This document shows positions 21,387 through 33,881 of a stretch of DNA of 64,000 bases, one piece after another. The position numbers and the translations under genes were made by a program. The notes beneath the pieces are model-generated. The model saw nothing but the letters and a program-made list of their open reading frames with translations. It did no database searches and had not been told where the DNA came from. Within the stretch, counting starts at the first letter, position 1, and each line of letters begins with the position of its first letter. Origin of the DNA: Breviolum minutum Mf 1.05b.01 (taxonomy: Eukaryota > Sar > Dinophyceae > Suessiales > Symbiodiniaceae); the NCBI GenBank assembly GCA_000507305.1, contig DF239098.1, positions 62,001 to 126,000 of the forward strand, in the 5' to 3' direction.

Positions 21387-21533
21387 AGTTTGAAGGCCGA
21401 GTTGGGGGGCATAGGGACTTTTTTCAGACAAGAGTTCACTCACATTGCCTCGGCTGCTGGCATATTGAAGGACATATTGGTTCAAAATTCACACGGAGAC
21501 TCCACACCAGAAAGCACGTTCTGCCAATGCTAG
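21387..21533 (+). CDS. Exon candidate, unknown protein
   Basis: After GTGAAAG the frame encodes LKAELGGIGTFFRQEFTHIA and AAGILKDILVQNSHGDSTPE to TAG at about 21531-21533. Coding-like, with no recognised domain. Confidence 0.35.
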   Translation, partial: SLKAELGGIGTFFRQEFTHIASAAGILKDILVQNSHGDSTPESTFCQC

Positions 21534-21860
21534 CAACTAGATGCAAAGCTTCATTTGCGCAAATGATGAAGGAAGATTAAGGAAGTGGAGAATGTGATCC
21601 TTCAATAAGTGCGAGGTTCTTCGATCCTTCGGGTGCAAAGATCAACTGCTGTTTTGTGATGTTTTGTGTATGTCCAGGCCTGGTTCACATCATGTCGCAG
21701 CCTCATGGGATTTTCTAGTTATTGCATCGAGTATGTTTGTATACACGTGTGTTTGAGTTCTGGCTGAGCTCCTACAAACCAAATATCAGATATTGCATCA
21801 ATGCGCTTTTATTTTTCATCAGCGATTGCCTTGGGTAGAGTCTGGTAGAGCTTTCCCCAG

Positions 21861-21945
21861 GTCCTATACTACGATGGATAGGTATGGAGATGTGAAGCAC
21901 ATCTATGCGCCACAAGCGGCCAACCAGCCCTATGGCTGCATGCAG
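21861..21945 (+). CDS. Internal exon with strong splice signals
   Basis: The acceptor GAGCTTTCCCCAG (21860) and the donor GTGAGA (21946) delimit 85 bases that start in phase 2 and end on a whole codon. They encode SYTTMDRYGDVKHIYAPQAA then NQPYGCMQ. Function unknown. A further exon candidate (AWFTSCRSLMGFSSYCIEY) lies just upstream at 21679-21735, after TATGTCCAG. Confidence 0.5.
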
Positions 21946-22229
21946 GTGAGAGTCAGGCACCGTATCATGAGGCTGAGATTCAAAGTTGTTGGGTTTCTCC
22001 ACTAAATTCTCAGGCACTTTGGATAGTGCAGGCTAAAGAGTTCATTTGTGGTACGGATGCATGGGATATACTGAATGCTACGCATTGAATGATATAATTG
22101 GACGATGATATTTTCAACATGAACACGTGTCGGAGACAGCTCGTGCTCTTTGAATTGTTGACAGAGGATGTTGCCCGCACTGAGGTATGTGAAAGGTATT
22201 TGGTGGCCTGACTATGGCTTTTGGCTTAG

Positions 22230-22708
22230 CGGTGGTGCCAGCAGTGACCATGAAGATAAGGCTGTCCAAGCAGGGAGTTGGGAGCAAAGCAAATCAGGTC
22301 CTACGACCATTGACTTTTGCGATCAGTCGGGGGGCCGAACTGGTAACGATGGTAGCTACACTGTGCGCCCACATAATTGCCAGCTCCTGTGGGAGTTCCC
22401 AATTCACTGAAGAGTCAGATGGCCAGAGTCGGAAACTAGCATATGTCTGCCTGCATGCATAAGTTTCTCGTCCAGCGTCTCCGTCGTTGAGTAGAGCCTT
22501 CCCCAGGAACAAGATGCACCCGACGAACACGATCTTTGAGAATCAGATTGCTAAAAAAGCACCACTAAAGCGTGACTTGCTGGGGGCTTATAGGGATTCG
22601 AATGCTTTCAGCAATCTGCATTTGAAGTATAGCATTTTCAGCGCAATTGCACAGAAACACATTAAATCGTTCAAACCTGCTTGCTCAATTGCTTCTGTGC
22701 TTCCGATT
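22230..22708 (+). CDS. Exon-like blocks of unknown protein (22230-22298/22462; 22523-22708)
   Basis: After GGCTTAG (22229) the frame encodes VVPAVTMKIRLSKQGVGSKA and reaches GTCCTA at 22299; it also stays open to 22462. After CTTCCCCAG another block encodes NKMHPTNTIFENQIAKKAPL and RDLLGAYRDSNAFSNLHLK. A competing frame across 22168-22410 is also open, so only the existence of coding sequence is suggested, not the exact exon structure. Confidence 0.3.
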
Positions 22709-23159
22709 TGAATTGAGTATTCATGCAACCAGGGTGGCTCGGCCTATGGGTCATAGCCTCAGAGAAGCGAAGTGCTGGAGATCTCTGAAATTGAGGAATG
22801 TACTTCACATCTTCACCTTGCCATTAGTCTCACATGCATTCAGACAACAACACCTATCGACAGTATTCGACAGTAGGGTATTAATACACCTGACTCAGCA
22901 AGTGGACCTAGTTTCTGACAGTCAGGGCCAAACCATGCCCAAACGATGCCACAGTGCTAAGCCTCAGTGAAGATAAGTCATCTTTTCCGTGAGTGGCTGC
23001 AATCTGTTTGGGTTCAACTTTTGATTGCTTTATGTGGCAAGTGAATTGCTGTTGGCAATAGTTGGTATTTATGCAAGTGTCTGTGACAAAAAGCACTTAC
23101 TTGAGCACTATTCAACCGACAGCGATTGAAATTTTCAATGGAATTTCTTGCGCTTTCGC

Positions 23160-23391
23160 TTCAGTCTCCCTTGTTGTAGCGGGGTCATTCCAAGTTCCAA
23201 TGATAGCCATGAGGTTTCGGAGACAGCCACCCACTGAAGCTCTTTGGAGCCTGGACCCACAGATGTGCTTGCTCGTCAGCCTGGGACCATCTCGTAGCGA
23301 CAATTTGTCCAAACAAGCAGATTGTGTTGCACCATCCTGTGTCCTGCCGTGTTCTGTTGTGGTTTTGTTGTGTAGTTGTATGTTTTTGTGA
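23160..23391 (+). CDS. Exon candidate, plus strand
   Basis: After GCTTTCGCTTCAG the frame encodes VSLVVAGSFQVPMIAMRFRR and SLDPQMCLLVSLGPSRSDNL, remaining open to TGA at 23389-23391. The end is Cys/Val-rich and may be intronic. No domain recognised. Confidence 0.35.
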
Positions 23392-23573
23392 TCTTGCGTG
23401 TTTTTGTTTTTGTTCTGTTTCTTTTTGTGCTTCTTGCTGGTGTGTATGATATGCGTTTTGTGCTGAGCTTATCCAGTATCTAGCAATCTAGTCCATACGT
23501 ATATAGTGAGGTGTATACAGTATAGAGTGTATAGTCAGTTATTAGATATATGATATATAACATGTAGAAAGTA

Positions 23574-25880
23574 GTGGTGGTGGTGGCTCTCTTTTTTGAT
23601 GATACTCACCAATCTCTTACCAATCTCTTACCAATGAAAGACAGGCACCTGAAGACGGTGCATAAGGCACACCTTTCCATTGCAATCAGCATTCTTGAAA
23701 GTCCCATTGGAGGTTCGACCATTATCCAGCCCTACAAGAGCCTTGGTCTCAGATGTTTCACTGGCCTTCAGCCTTATAGAGTGCAGATTCAGGTGGAGCC
23801 CAATAGGGATCTTCATTTCCTTCATGAACTTTTCTTCTTTCGCTTTTTTCTCGGAAATCTCAGGTCCAGAGTTGCATACGATTGGAAACGCTTTCCAGAA
23901 GTCTAAAATTGAACAAAACGTGACTCAAGAAAAAGAAGAACAAATCAGATTGAAAAGGCAAAACAACAGCAATTTCAGATTCAAGAAAGACGTCAGCAAT
24001 ACACTCAATAAATGTCATGTTTTTTCTGAATTGTGTCTCTTTTTGTTTTTTTACTCCTGATTCCTTCTGAGTGTTTTTTTATTTGTTTCTGAGTAGCAGC
24101 CACCAACGCTCCAGGGAAAACTCATTCAAACGTGATTGTTGAATTGTGTCTCTTTGAATTGTTTTCTTCGGAGTCTTATAGTTATTATTCTTTTATTTTT
24201 TCTGCTTTTTTTTCAAAACATATTTGTTTTCGAGGTTTTGGCAGCTTTTTGCAAATTAGACCGCACAGCCATCAAGACCCCAGGAACAACTCAGCAATAC
24301 ACTCAAATATGATTATTTTCACGAAAACCAGCCGTGAGGCTAGGCTTGTACTTGTGCGAGAAACGTGAGAATTAAAAGTCGACGACCCCGAAAGTACCTG
24401 GTTGCTCGATATACCCTATCCATTCCCCTGGCAAGAATGTGGAAAACACCGCTTTGTGCGATGTTTTAGTGCATCACACAGCCAAACATGTCAATATTCA
24501 CAGTGTCTTTGCGCAGTCATTAAAAGCGCTGGCAAACATGAAGACACAAAATACTGCAAATAGCAGCAAAGTCTAGCTTAGAAGGTTGCAATGTTGCTAA
24601 GCACCATGCTTCCCAAAGTGCTGCTATTTGTTGTCCTTTGACGTTCTTAAATATGCTGGCAACCAGGGTGCAGTGCAAAAAGTGGTTGCTGGCTTTCATT
24701 TTCCTCCCCTCTCACGTTCCGAATCGTCTCTCTGTTTTTTTGCCCGAGTTTCTTTCTGAGTCATCAATCTGAGCCTGATTTTGTTTTGCTTTTTCAATCT
24801 GTTTATTTTCTGTTTTTTTCTTAAGTCTTTTAAGTTGTGGCTTTACATCAGCTGGGGGATGTTTTCCATTCATAAGTCCAGAGCTCGATACGTCTTGCAT
24901 GATGCTCCATGTCAACTTCTCTGTTCGGATTTTTCTCTTCTCTCTTCCCCTGAAACGAAATGGATTTCTCTTTGCAACTGGAAGCTCTACAAGCTACTAG
25001 ATCCTGAGAGGCAATAGAACTTAGAATTACTTCAACCCTTTTGCAGCAGAGGTGGTGGACGGGCAAAAGAGATGTTTGAAGGTGTCCGGCGCTCAAAGGT
25101 CGCTTAATGTCTTGGATCTTTGAGACATCGGTGTAATTGCTCTAAGGCCTGGCACAGACGTGCGAATGAGTCCCGCCATCGGCATGAAGAGGCCACGATT
25201 ACCACACAGAGCATGCCAAGATGACCCGAGGATGTTCAGATTTTTAAAGAAAGAATGTGATTTGTAGGAATGACCTTCTGAATTTTGACAGTATGACGGT
25301 TCTAGGCGGACCAGATTATGTTCGGCAGGGCTTTGTATGATGGGATGCATGCTTGTAACATTGTGTAAAGATCCTCAGAAGATCTCAAAAGTCTGTTGCC
25401 GCAATGCAGGCATTGGCTGAAACTCTGGCGCAGAGGAGGGGATGAGATCGTGCCATGGTAACCTTCCGGCATTCTGAGGCAAGTTTGTTTTTGAGGTCTT
25501 TTAAGAAAGATCGATAATTTTGAACCAAAATCATATATTTGTTAATGTTTTATTAGAAATCTTTCCTTGAAGGTGAACTGACCTCTCTTTCCGGTTTCCG
25601 TTTCTGCACAAGTTCTCCAAGCTCGATCTGCAGGACCATGAGGCAACAAGAGCTATCAATGACGTTCAGGCAAGACATTGCAGAAGAAATGAAGCTTGTG
25701 CTGGAGTTTAGCTGTTACTCCCTATAGAACCTGAAGCAGCTGGCGAAGAATCTATTAATGATAGCCAATGGCAGAAGCATAGATAGGAGTGTGAAGTTTC
25801 TGCTACTTCATTTCCATTAGCACCAATTTCAAGATCCCTCCACAGTCAGTTGATGTGAGTTAGACTTTTGCAAATCATCT
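23574..25880. other. T-rich region with diverged repeats; no firm gene
   Basis: The plus strand is strongly T-rich, so the minus strand gives Lys/Glu-rich open frames. One at about 23628-23870 (minus; includes KKAKEEKFMKEMKIPIGLHL) and one at 24712-24915 (minus; includes KPQLKRLKKKTENKQIEKAK) could be exons of a minus-strand gene, but splice sites were not resolved. Imperfect repeats occupy 23993-24323. No gene is seen from 24920 to 25880. Confidence 0.3.
23993..24323. repeat. Imperfect local repeats
   Basis: TCAGCAATACACTCAA occurs exactly at 23993-24008 and 24291-24306. GAATTGTGTCTCTTT occurs exactly at 24028-24042 and 24141-24155. Flanking bases are partly alike, which suggests two to three diverged copies of a longer unit. 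Confidence 0.7.
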
Positions 25881-25891
25881 TTGTTTCATCA

Positions 25892-26062
25892 GTTTCATAC
25901 CCGGTAGATCGAGGAGTTGCCCAAAGGATGCAGAATTCTGTACACACACAAACAAGCACACTATACGGCAATTGCTGTTTGGTGCCAGTCCGCAACGTTC
26001 GATGGCGAGATCAATGTCGCGCCTTCCTTCTGTTGGTTCGGATCCACGAAAAGAGAAACATG
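25892..26062 (+). CDS. Internal exon of an unrecognised protein
   Basis: After TTTCATCAG (25891) a frame starting in phase 1 encodes SYPVDRGVAQRMQNSVHTQT and RNVRWRDQCRAFLLLVRIHE, ending on a whole codon at GTAAAC. Over 50 codons, clear acceptor, acceptable donor. The minus strand is open across the same bases (25875-26378). Function unknown. Confidence 0.45.
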
Positions 26063-26662
26063 GCAGACGTAAACAAAATATGGGCATTGAGTTTATGTTT
26101 GGTCTTCCTGCTCGTGGTAGACTGAACCACTTGAGACTTGATGAAGTGTCACTTAAGCTAGATGTGGGTAAAAGAATGTAAAAGAGGTTGGAAATTAAGT
26201 TTAGCAATGTATATGGGGCCATCAGAAAGTGTCCAGACAATGCGAAGCCCACTGGTTTGGCGCTCCTCGGTGTGCCAACTCTTACTGTATCTGTCCACAC
26301 CTTGCGCGGTGTATGACTTGCACAGACACTGCCAGCATCTTCTAGCTCAATACATCGATACATTTTATAGTTTCTCAAATGGGATAGGGGGACATGAACG
26401 CATGCAATGATGTCTCGCTTGTTCTGCGCTTATCATGCTCTGAGGCAGTCTTCCGGAGGTGCCGACCGAAAGCAGAGATGAGGATTGAGCGAATGAAATC
26501 TGGCCCTACTGTATACTATGTGACTATGTCCAACACGTAATATATTATGTAATAATATAATATGTGTATATATATATACAGATGTCTTATGATAATTGAA
26601 TATTAGATATGTGTGTGTTCATCTTTATTTTTTCACCAAATTTCATTTCTGCCCACCCTGCA

Positions 26663-27022
26663 GGCAGCTGCTTGGGTAGCGCCCAGCACCCGTCCGCCAG
26701 GGGCTCTGTACCTGTGCAAGAGCGTTTCTTTCAAACAGTCCACACTTCCAGCTCGAATGGTGTCCATGCAGTGGAATTTGTTTTTGGCTTGGGACTTGGG
26801 CTTGTTGAACATGCAAATTTTCTAGGATAAAATGATTTGCACAGAGCTACTTTGGTCAATGTCAAAATTCAAGATCTTCCTACACCGGGATATCACCAGC
26901 TGGGACTCAAGGGTGGAGGAAGGAGCTTCTCCACACTTGCTTCCCAGAAATTGGCAGACTTACAGCCACTTGCCAGGTTTGACGCGGCAGGGCTCAATGG
27001 CAATGCCCGTGGCCGCCTGTAG
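26663..27022 (+). CDS. Exon-like blocks of unknown protein (26664-26825, 26837-27022)
   Basis: After CCCACCCTGCAG the frame encodes AAAWVAPSTRPPGALYLCKS and VSFKQSTLPARMVSMQ. A following block in another frame encodes LVNVKIQDLPTPGYHQLGLK and SFSTLASQKLADLQPLARFD to TAG at 27020-27022. An unresolved intron or alternative frame must lie between them. No domain is recognised. Confidence 0.35.
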
Positions 27023-27962
27023 CTCAAAATTTGTGGGTGGAGTATCCAAGAGACACAGCAGACATTCTGTACATTGAGGCACCCATAGTTCAAGGGGTGA
27101 AATAGGCTAGCTGTGCAGTCCAATGGGTTGGTAAATGCTCCAACAACTTCGCAGCCACTAGCCCTGGCACGTCCAAATGTCCAAATTGCTTCAGACTTCA
27201 GCAATGTGCCAGCTTGAGGCGTGTACAAAGATGGTGCCAGTGAAATAGGACTTGATCCAGAGCACAGCCCTCAGGCTTTCATCAGAGAAGGCAGCTTGCT
27301 TTTGCTCCCTTTTATTTCTGTGCAATCAAAGTGGAAAAGAAGTGCAAACACAACGTTCTCAAGGATCCAGCAAGGAAGATGAGGGGCATGCTATAGATGC
27401 CAATTGTGTAGATGATAGAAATATATACTAGACATTTACGTATGCTTCTATATATACTTCTTACATCTTCTTACTTCTTACTTCTGACATCCGGTACTCA
27501 AGAGCTGGCTCGTTGGGATTGCTTTTCCTTGACGCCAAAGGTCACTCTGTCAGGTCCCCCATGTTTAGCTTCAGGAAGTTCAAGGGCATTGAAAGCATAC
27601 ATTCACAAATTTCCCTTCCTTACCTTTTGATATCTTGCCGGGCATCTTGCAGCTATCCTAAACAGGATTGTCACTGTTTCATGTCAGAGGTTCAGTTCCT
27701 TTTTGCAAACCTGAGCCACTGAGTCGTGTATAGTAAATCTGTCCACGTTCCCCATATCCAAGTTGGGGTTTGAGTTTTTCTCCCATTTTACAGGAATCAT
27801 GCAAATTAATGCAACTGAACATTTTGAATCCCTCCATGTGTTGAATGAGGTCTCCCACTGCGAAGACCCTGGTAAAATCGCGATCCTTCCTCCTGTGATC
27901 GTGGCAGGGCATTTGGCCTGAAGTGTTTTGCGTTTCGTGTCTCTTGGGCACACTGAAAAGAG

Positions 27963-28220
27963 ATGAGCAATGCAGCTTTGGAAATCATGAAAGAGCTGTT
28001 GGTAGCATTTGCTTTGCCCTGGTCCGGCCTTTCCATGATGGGAATTACCTGCAAGTATCACAGGTTTCTCCGTGGAAAACATCGCCCGGAAAGTAGCAGC
28101 TGTAGTTCGATTAGGCTGAAAATATATATCTCGAGGGGCATGGAGGTGACACTAAATTTGTGGCAGCCGTCAAAGCTGATAAAGAATGCACCAGTGGATG
28201 CAGCTTGTATGAAACAATAA
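27963..28220 (+). CDS. Open frame with Met start, unknown
   Basis: ATG at 27963 opens 85 codons: a hydrophobic helical start (EIMKELLVAFALPWSGLSMM), then a basic region (RFLRGKHRPESSS), TAA at 28218-28220. An acceptor ATGCAG inside could make it an internal exon. Weak evidence. Confidence 0.3.
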   Translation: MSNAALEIMKELLVAFALPWSGLSMMGITCKYHRFLRGKHRPESSSCSSIRLKIYISRGMEVTLNLWQPSKLIKNAPVDAACMKQ

Positions 28221-28229
28221 CTTGGAATC

Positions 28230-29950
28230 TTTCTCAGTAGACCTTTGCTGAAATCCTGGAATCAACATGATGTGTTGTCATCCATTGCCTTTCTGAGTAG
28301 TTTTCGAGAGTTCCCTTCTCGGCAAAGCCGAAGATGGGCTGCAATCAAACTGGCTGGAGCTGGTTGCTAGATTTACTGTACACCACTAAACCTCCACTTG
28401 CACTCATCTCGAAATCCTTTACTAGCTTTGCATGATTGCTCTTGTTTGCTGCAGCCTCAGAGCCAACAGTTCCTCTTTCGTAGCTTAAATCTCTGGCCCC
28501 CAATGCTCGCTTGAAGTGAGTGGGAGCCAGTTTTTCACGTCGAACGTTGACTAGACGCTGTGACGAAAAAGTCTGTGAGTCGTGCCGTGCAAATTGCACG
28601 AATCCACCAGGACTCAGGACTCACTCGCTGATGGGTGTGGTACAATGATGTAACATGATGCAAAACGGCAAGATGTTCAAGGGTTGAACATGGTTGAGCG
28701 TTGAGATCCGACTGACGACATGTCAACCTACTCAGCTGGCCGTGCCTTCTCAAAGCTGTCGCCTGGGGACTGGCGGGGCCGTGGGTGCATTCACTAATTG
28801 CATCCCCAATTCATCAGCCGCCATCATCTTCTCAAATTCCAAGCACTTGGAAGACAAGATGCCACATTTTGCTTGTAGGCTCAAGACTTGTTGAGAAATA
28901 CTGTATCCTACAACATCCCTACAATTTCTCAGCTTGGGGCAGCAGTGCTTGCAACCCAGAATTGCCATCTCCTTAGCTCCTCCATGTCATTGCAGTCAAT
29001 GCTCTTTCGTGTTGTTTCTGAAACATAATTTGTTGAAGAACCTCCATGTCATTGGCCACTCATCTCCACGACATTGCAATGATCTGAAGGATGGCCAGCT
29101 TTGCAGAAGCACTCGATGCTGTGGCGTCCAAGGCTTATGACCTGTAATGTTGTGGGGCAATGGGGCATGGTGTTGGTTTGGTACCAGAATCCATACTCCC
29201 GAGCGGCCACGGGAACAAAGGATAGCAGTAAAGTTTTAAACAACCCGCTTGTTTGTCCATATCCTTACTTGGTGTAGAATTATGATGGACTATTCAATAC
29301 TCATATTGAATCTGTGTGAATTTGAGAGACTCCAGAGTTCAACTCCAACGGATAGCAAAGTGCAGGTACCCGGTCGCCTTGCAATGCTTGTGGCATCTGA
29401 CGGATCCTCGCTGAGTTATCAATGCCTTGCTGAGCGATCGGCTGTAGTTGCGCAAGGATGGGCGATTGTTGTGTGTTCCATGTCTTGGCAGTTAGCATGC
29501 ATAGCAAGACATGGCAATTCAAGGTCATCTCCGGTCATCTCTAGCTTGATTACCTTTCGCCATCACATCTTCTGAAATGATTACACAACACACGAAGGCA
29601 CCGGTTCAGCCCTGAGATTCGTCGAGGCCTTCGTGCGCTGGGAGTTTTATCGAGAGAGCCGCTGCTTAGCCACATGCACAGAGGCCTCTTTGAGTAAGCA
29701 CATGAATCTGCGAAACAGACAGCGACTAGAAAGACACCGCAAGGTAATGTCCATAAGACTGTGCGTAAGTAAGGTTCGAAAAAGACCAATGCGACATTGA
29801 ATTCACGTTCATTTCAGAGGATGTGATTGGTACGTCCTCTATGTTGCCGCGTCCCGTCTTGGCGTACCCTTGGCTTCTTGTCCATCAAAAGCCTACTCTT
29901 AGAACAGATATGCTCAAAGTCAAGGGATTGAATGCTGTGTGACTGTGTGG
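28230..29950. other. No well-supported gene
   Basis: Only short open frames on both strands, none with convincing paired splice signals. No repeats of note. Confidence 0.35.
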
Positions 29951-29975
29951 AATGCTTGTTCTTTTCCTTATTCAA

Positions 29976-30326
29976 GCGCAAAAGCTCAAGCCGCCTCGTC
30001 AGTCTGAATTTACTCTATCCATGAAAGTCCCCGACACTTTGAATGAACAAGGCTGCTCTGGACATCTCTCGACCATCCCTTCCATGGAAGTACTTGAAAT
30101 TCTCACCAAGGCTGCCATGCCAGTGCAGGACTACGATCAATTGCACGAGTTGCGAAACCTTCGCTGGGAGCAATTGTTGGCATTGAAACCACAACTCTTG
30201 GTTGTAGCTTGCTCAGTTCTGTTATCTGCGGTGCAGGAAGTTGCCACTTTTGTCTTTTGTATTTCCATTTCTTTAGCTGTAGCTCCTTCCAACTCTGCAC
30301 AAGACACTTTTACGGTACTGAGGTAG
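29976..30326 (+). CDS. Helical plus-strand exon, unknown function
   Basis: The frame after TTATTCAAG reads KLKPPRQSEFTLSMKVPDTL, then a helical stretch (MEVLEILTKAAMPVQDYDQL, RNLRWEQLLALKPQLL) and a hydrophobic end that may be intronic, to TAG at 30324-30326. It is over 110 codons with coding-like composition. GTTGTAG after the LKPQLL codons at about 30201 is a possible donor. No family recognised. Confidence 0.45.
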   Translation, partial: AQKLKPPRQSEFTLSMKVPDTLNEQGCSGHLSTIPSMEVLEILTKAAMPVQDYDQLHELRNLRWEQLLALKPQLLVVACSVLLSAVQEVATFVFCISISLAVAPSNSAQDTFTVLR

Positions 30327-30873
30327 ATGAGGAGAAGTTGCCAAAAGAGGTGTGGGGGATGTAACGGCGTAGCATGGTTGATATGAATTCGGTGGCAAAG
30401 CACACACTGACAATGAAGCATCATGGAAGACTCGAGGCCTGCTACTGAAGTCCAAATAGTTTACAGATGAACAACTTCCAGTGTGAAGGCTAGCACAGAT
30501 GTCCAATGTATATCGATGTGCTATCGAATATTATGTAATCCCTTCAAAATGTGCGTTCATGTAAGTAGTCTCCGAGTGATCATGCATATCTCCCCGATTT
30601 TGCACAAAACAATGCAAACCGATAGGGGACTCACAAAAAACGATACCGAAACATGCCCTATAAAGATAAACGATTGCAAACACCTGCAAAACGATAGGAG
30701 ACTCAATAATTTTCCAATGCCCTTTCGGAGAACCACACATTTTGACCGCACCTAAATATAGATTAAAGTCATCTTGTCAATTCTTGTTGTACATTGTGGA
30801 ACTAGAGTGGATGACAAGGTCACATGAGATCACATAGTTCGCTTTCGAAGCCAGTCTATGGCCATAGTGCAGC

Positions 30874-31426
30874 ATGAGAACGAACCTGAGCCTTTGTTTG
30901 CCCGCCAAGCATGGTGAGTTTGTCTATACATTGGTATGCATTCGTAGCATTCTTAGCCTTGGAAGAGCTTGCACCGGATCTGGTGCTGCAGGTGGATCTC
31001 CGTAGACATTTCTTCAAGGATGTCTTGGAAACAGGGGCAATGCTGAACGAGGAGAGGAGGGATGCCTTAGAAGCTGGATTGGATGGGAGCTTGAGAAGTC
31101 TTGTCCCAAGGAGTTGCCAGAAGTGTCCGCAAAGGATGTGCTGTGCTATTGCCGGGTACCAAGACCAGCAAAATGCAGTAGACTCGGCAAGAGGCTGTGT
31201 TTGCCAGAGAAAGAACATGGAAATATACACATTTTCCGTTGAGCTGCTTTCCAAAATGGACCAATCAAAAGCAGTTTGTGACGCCGACACGTTTGAATGC
31301 TGCACTAACTTTTGCCGGTCAAGACTTGCAGTACTGCTGTATCTGGAACTTCGCTGCGATTTCCAGTGCGGGATCTGTGAGGCTTTACTGGTGGCACAAC
31401 TGGGCGCCAACGTTGCATTCCAGTGA
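30874..31426 (+). CDS. Small two-exon gene candidate (30874-30913, 30957-31426)
   Basis: ATG at 30874 opens 13 codons to an excellent GTGAGT donor at 30914 (phase 1). The acceptor CATTCTTAG at 30956 restores the frame in phase 1 and the second exon runs to TGA at 31424-31426. The product begins MRTNLSLCLPAKHALEEL, then DLRRHFFKDVLETGAMLNEE and a Cys-rich half (SCQKCPQRMCCAIAGYQ). Total is about 169 aa. The 43-bp intron is very short; unspliced, the frame also stays open through it. Antisense 30856-31698 is open for 280 codons and is taken as the mirror shadow. Function unknown. Confidence 0.45.
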
Positions 31427-31429
31427 CCC

Positions 31430-33172
31430 ATGGCATGGCCTTGCATGAACTTCGGCAGTACCCAGAGGCACTGCGCTGGCAAGGCGCGGTGTGATGTAGG
31501 ATCAGCTTTTTTGCATAGACGAAGACGATGCAGCGGTTCAACAGCGGAGCAGTGCGGGTCAAGTTTCATGCACTGTTTGGATGGAAGGTGATAGCTGCAG
31601 CGAGATGGAGTGTGTGGGGCGCGCTTAGTCTTTGTATGTGTGTTTAGTAGAGATCTTGCTTTTAACATATCACGTCGACAAAGACTTAGTTCACACAACG
31701 GCTAAGATAATCAAGTTCATTGATGAGTCATTCTTGATTTACTTGAGCCATATGGATGTGCACGTTGTTTTGAGCGATGCTCCCTGTCTCCTGGCCGAGC
31801 AATCAAACTCATGATGAATTCACAATACGTCTTTGGGATGATTTGATTGTCAGAGGCTCGGGTATTGCAAGCATCCTCATTGTACTGGGCCAGCGCAGTC
31901 TTCGGACAGTTGGACCTGGCTTTGGCTCTCCAGGGTTGTGCTGTCGTTTCAGAACCTCAGCTAAAAAGCAGAAATGGTGACCGGGGATGGTGATGTGAAA
32001 GTTGTGAGATGTTTCGTTTGCGTCTAGAGAAGACACGTAGTCCTGGTATCTTTCCAGTGATCCGGTTGGCTTCCACACCCTTCTATACCCTTCTACTGGG
32101 TAGTCCCATTTTAAGCGGCTTCCCTAAGGAGGATATCGATGTCAAGGACAAACAGGGGGTTGTGTGGCTTGATAAACGGCCAAATAGGCTTCCACAGGTT
32201 TCGGTTTGCTTCCATGATCTTCCATGTTAAGATGGAAGGAGTTTCTGCTCCAGAACTTCAATTTTCTGTCCTTTTTGGCCACGCATGGGGGGTGTTTGCT
32301 ACATACATTCACACCTTTTCTTGAAGTTTAGTGTCACTGGTATGACAGCTCCATGATGCTTCAGAGGACTTGGCTTCAACCGTTCGAGAACAAAGAGTTA
32401 AAATCTCAGCAGAGCTTCAGACTTGATTCCAAACACATTGATTTGATTTTCATGTTCGAAACCTTCCTTCAATCCACGCATAGTGGCGTAGTAGTTGCCA
32501 ATTGCATCCAATTGCCACATTCTGTGTGAAGACAGTGCTGCATTAGCCAGAGCACACAGCACGGGGTTATGCTTGGAAGGCCTTGGGATTACTTAATCAA
32601 GAAAACTAAAAACCAGTTATGGTACTTTCCAAGTCTGTCGTTGTCCGCAGATTCATTGCACTGCAATTCTGGGGACAGCTGCATCAGGTCAACATTCTTG
32701 GACTGCCGCCATCGATGCTATCGCTGATGGAGCCAACAGACTTGATTGATACGAGGACCAAATGACACTGTTTTTTGCCACGGATTCGTTGTGGAGGTTT
32801 GTACTCGTACTCTGTGTGCAAACATATAATATAATTCAGCTAGGTCACTGTGTCTGACTGGAAGCTGTAAGAAGAAGCCCTGACTGGGAAGCACTGCCAA
32901 ATCTCAAAATGTCAAGGAAGTAACAAAGCCGTCCCTTCAAATTATGCAACCTACCAGCTCCCTGAGGAGCCAAGGTGGGTACTGTCATGTACGCCTTGTC
33001 CTGAGCAATCTCGTTTTTTCTTCCTTCCGATAGCCATTCAAGCAATGGACACCCGAGGTCGACTGATCTCTTGGGGTGAACCATGTCCAGCAGTGGGGCG
33101 CACCTGGTGCACCTGGTGGGACCGGTCTTGATCGTGTCGACCAGTGTCGATCCGTTCAGTGCCTCAGGCTAT
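31430..33172. other. No firm gene
   Basis: Competing short frames occur at 31777-32078 on both strands, without paired splice signals. Otherwise nothing is seen. Confidence 0.3.
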
Positions 33173-33377
33173 CTCAGAAACTTGGGGAGCTTCCAGATGG
33201 CCCTGGCGGTTTCTTGACATCCTGATCTCCACCGAGTGCCACAGCCTTTGGGTTCCGGATGTTTTGAGGGTTATCAGGATTCCTGAAGAGGTAGATAATG
33301 ACATAGACGCAAACAGCTCGATTGAGGAGAGCAAGAAAAGCTTACTATTCAAGAGCTTTCCGCCGATGAAAGGGTAG
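33173..33377 (+). CDS. C-terminal exon candidate, acidic/basic tail
   Basis: After CGTTCAG the frame encodes RFLDILISTECHSLWVPDVL and RIPEEVDNDIDANSSIEESK, then a basic end and TAG at 33375-33377. Coding character is good. Two other frames are open near the start. Confidence 0.4.
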
Positions 33378-33881
33378 CCTTTGAACTTGTGAACAGATTA
33401 TTATAAACGTTGCGAGAGTGCATGTCCTTTGATCAAAAAACTACCGCCTTGCCAATAGCGAGTGAAGAACACTCCTCACTTGATTTCTATTTTCTTCAAT
33501 TAGAAAGAGATCCTAAGCAATGTGTGTAGTTTAGATCCTGCCACAGCCGGCACGGCTCAAAACGCTTATGAAATTGCCAGACAGAGTTGCACCATCACAA
33601 AGTATTCCCCCCAAACGCTCTCTATGTTTTGATAGACCTATGTTTTTTGGGCGGTCTCTAAGAACTCTTGAACGTGTGTCGAAGCTACTTTCGACCTAGT
33701 GAGCAGACTACTTCAGACCTTACAGAAGCCTTTTGGGCTTTTGGGCCATCATCCGATTGCAACCCAAACCGCATATGAAACATACACAGGAGATGACGTG
33801 TGACCCCTCATACATGTATTTTGGCAGCTGGATCTCAAACAATCCACTTTGCCAGCTTTCTATGCAAGTCCAAAGTGATAG

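Noticed and set aside
25875..26378. 167-codon minus-strand open frame
   Set aside because: The plus strand has an exon with ATCAG acceptor and GTAAAC donor over the same bases.
30856..31698. 280-codon minus-strand open frame, the longest antisense frame in the window
   Set aside because: It mirrors the plus-strand candidate at 30874-31426. Its composition (Ser/Lys/Gln-rich, no domain) is typical of an antisense shadow, and the plus strand has a GTGAGT donor and a matching acceptor.
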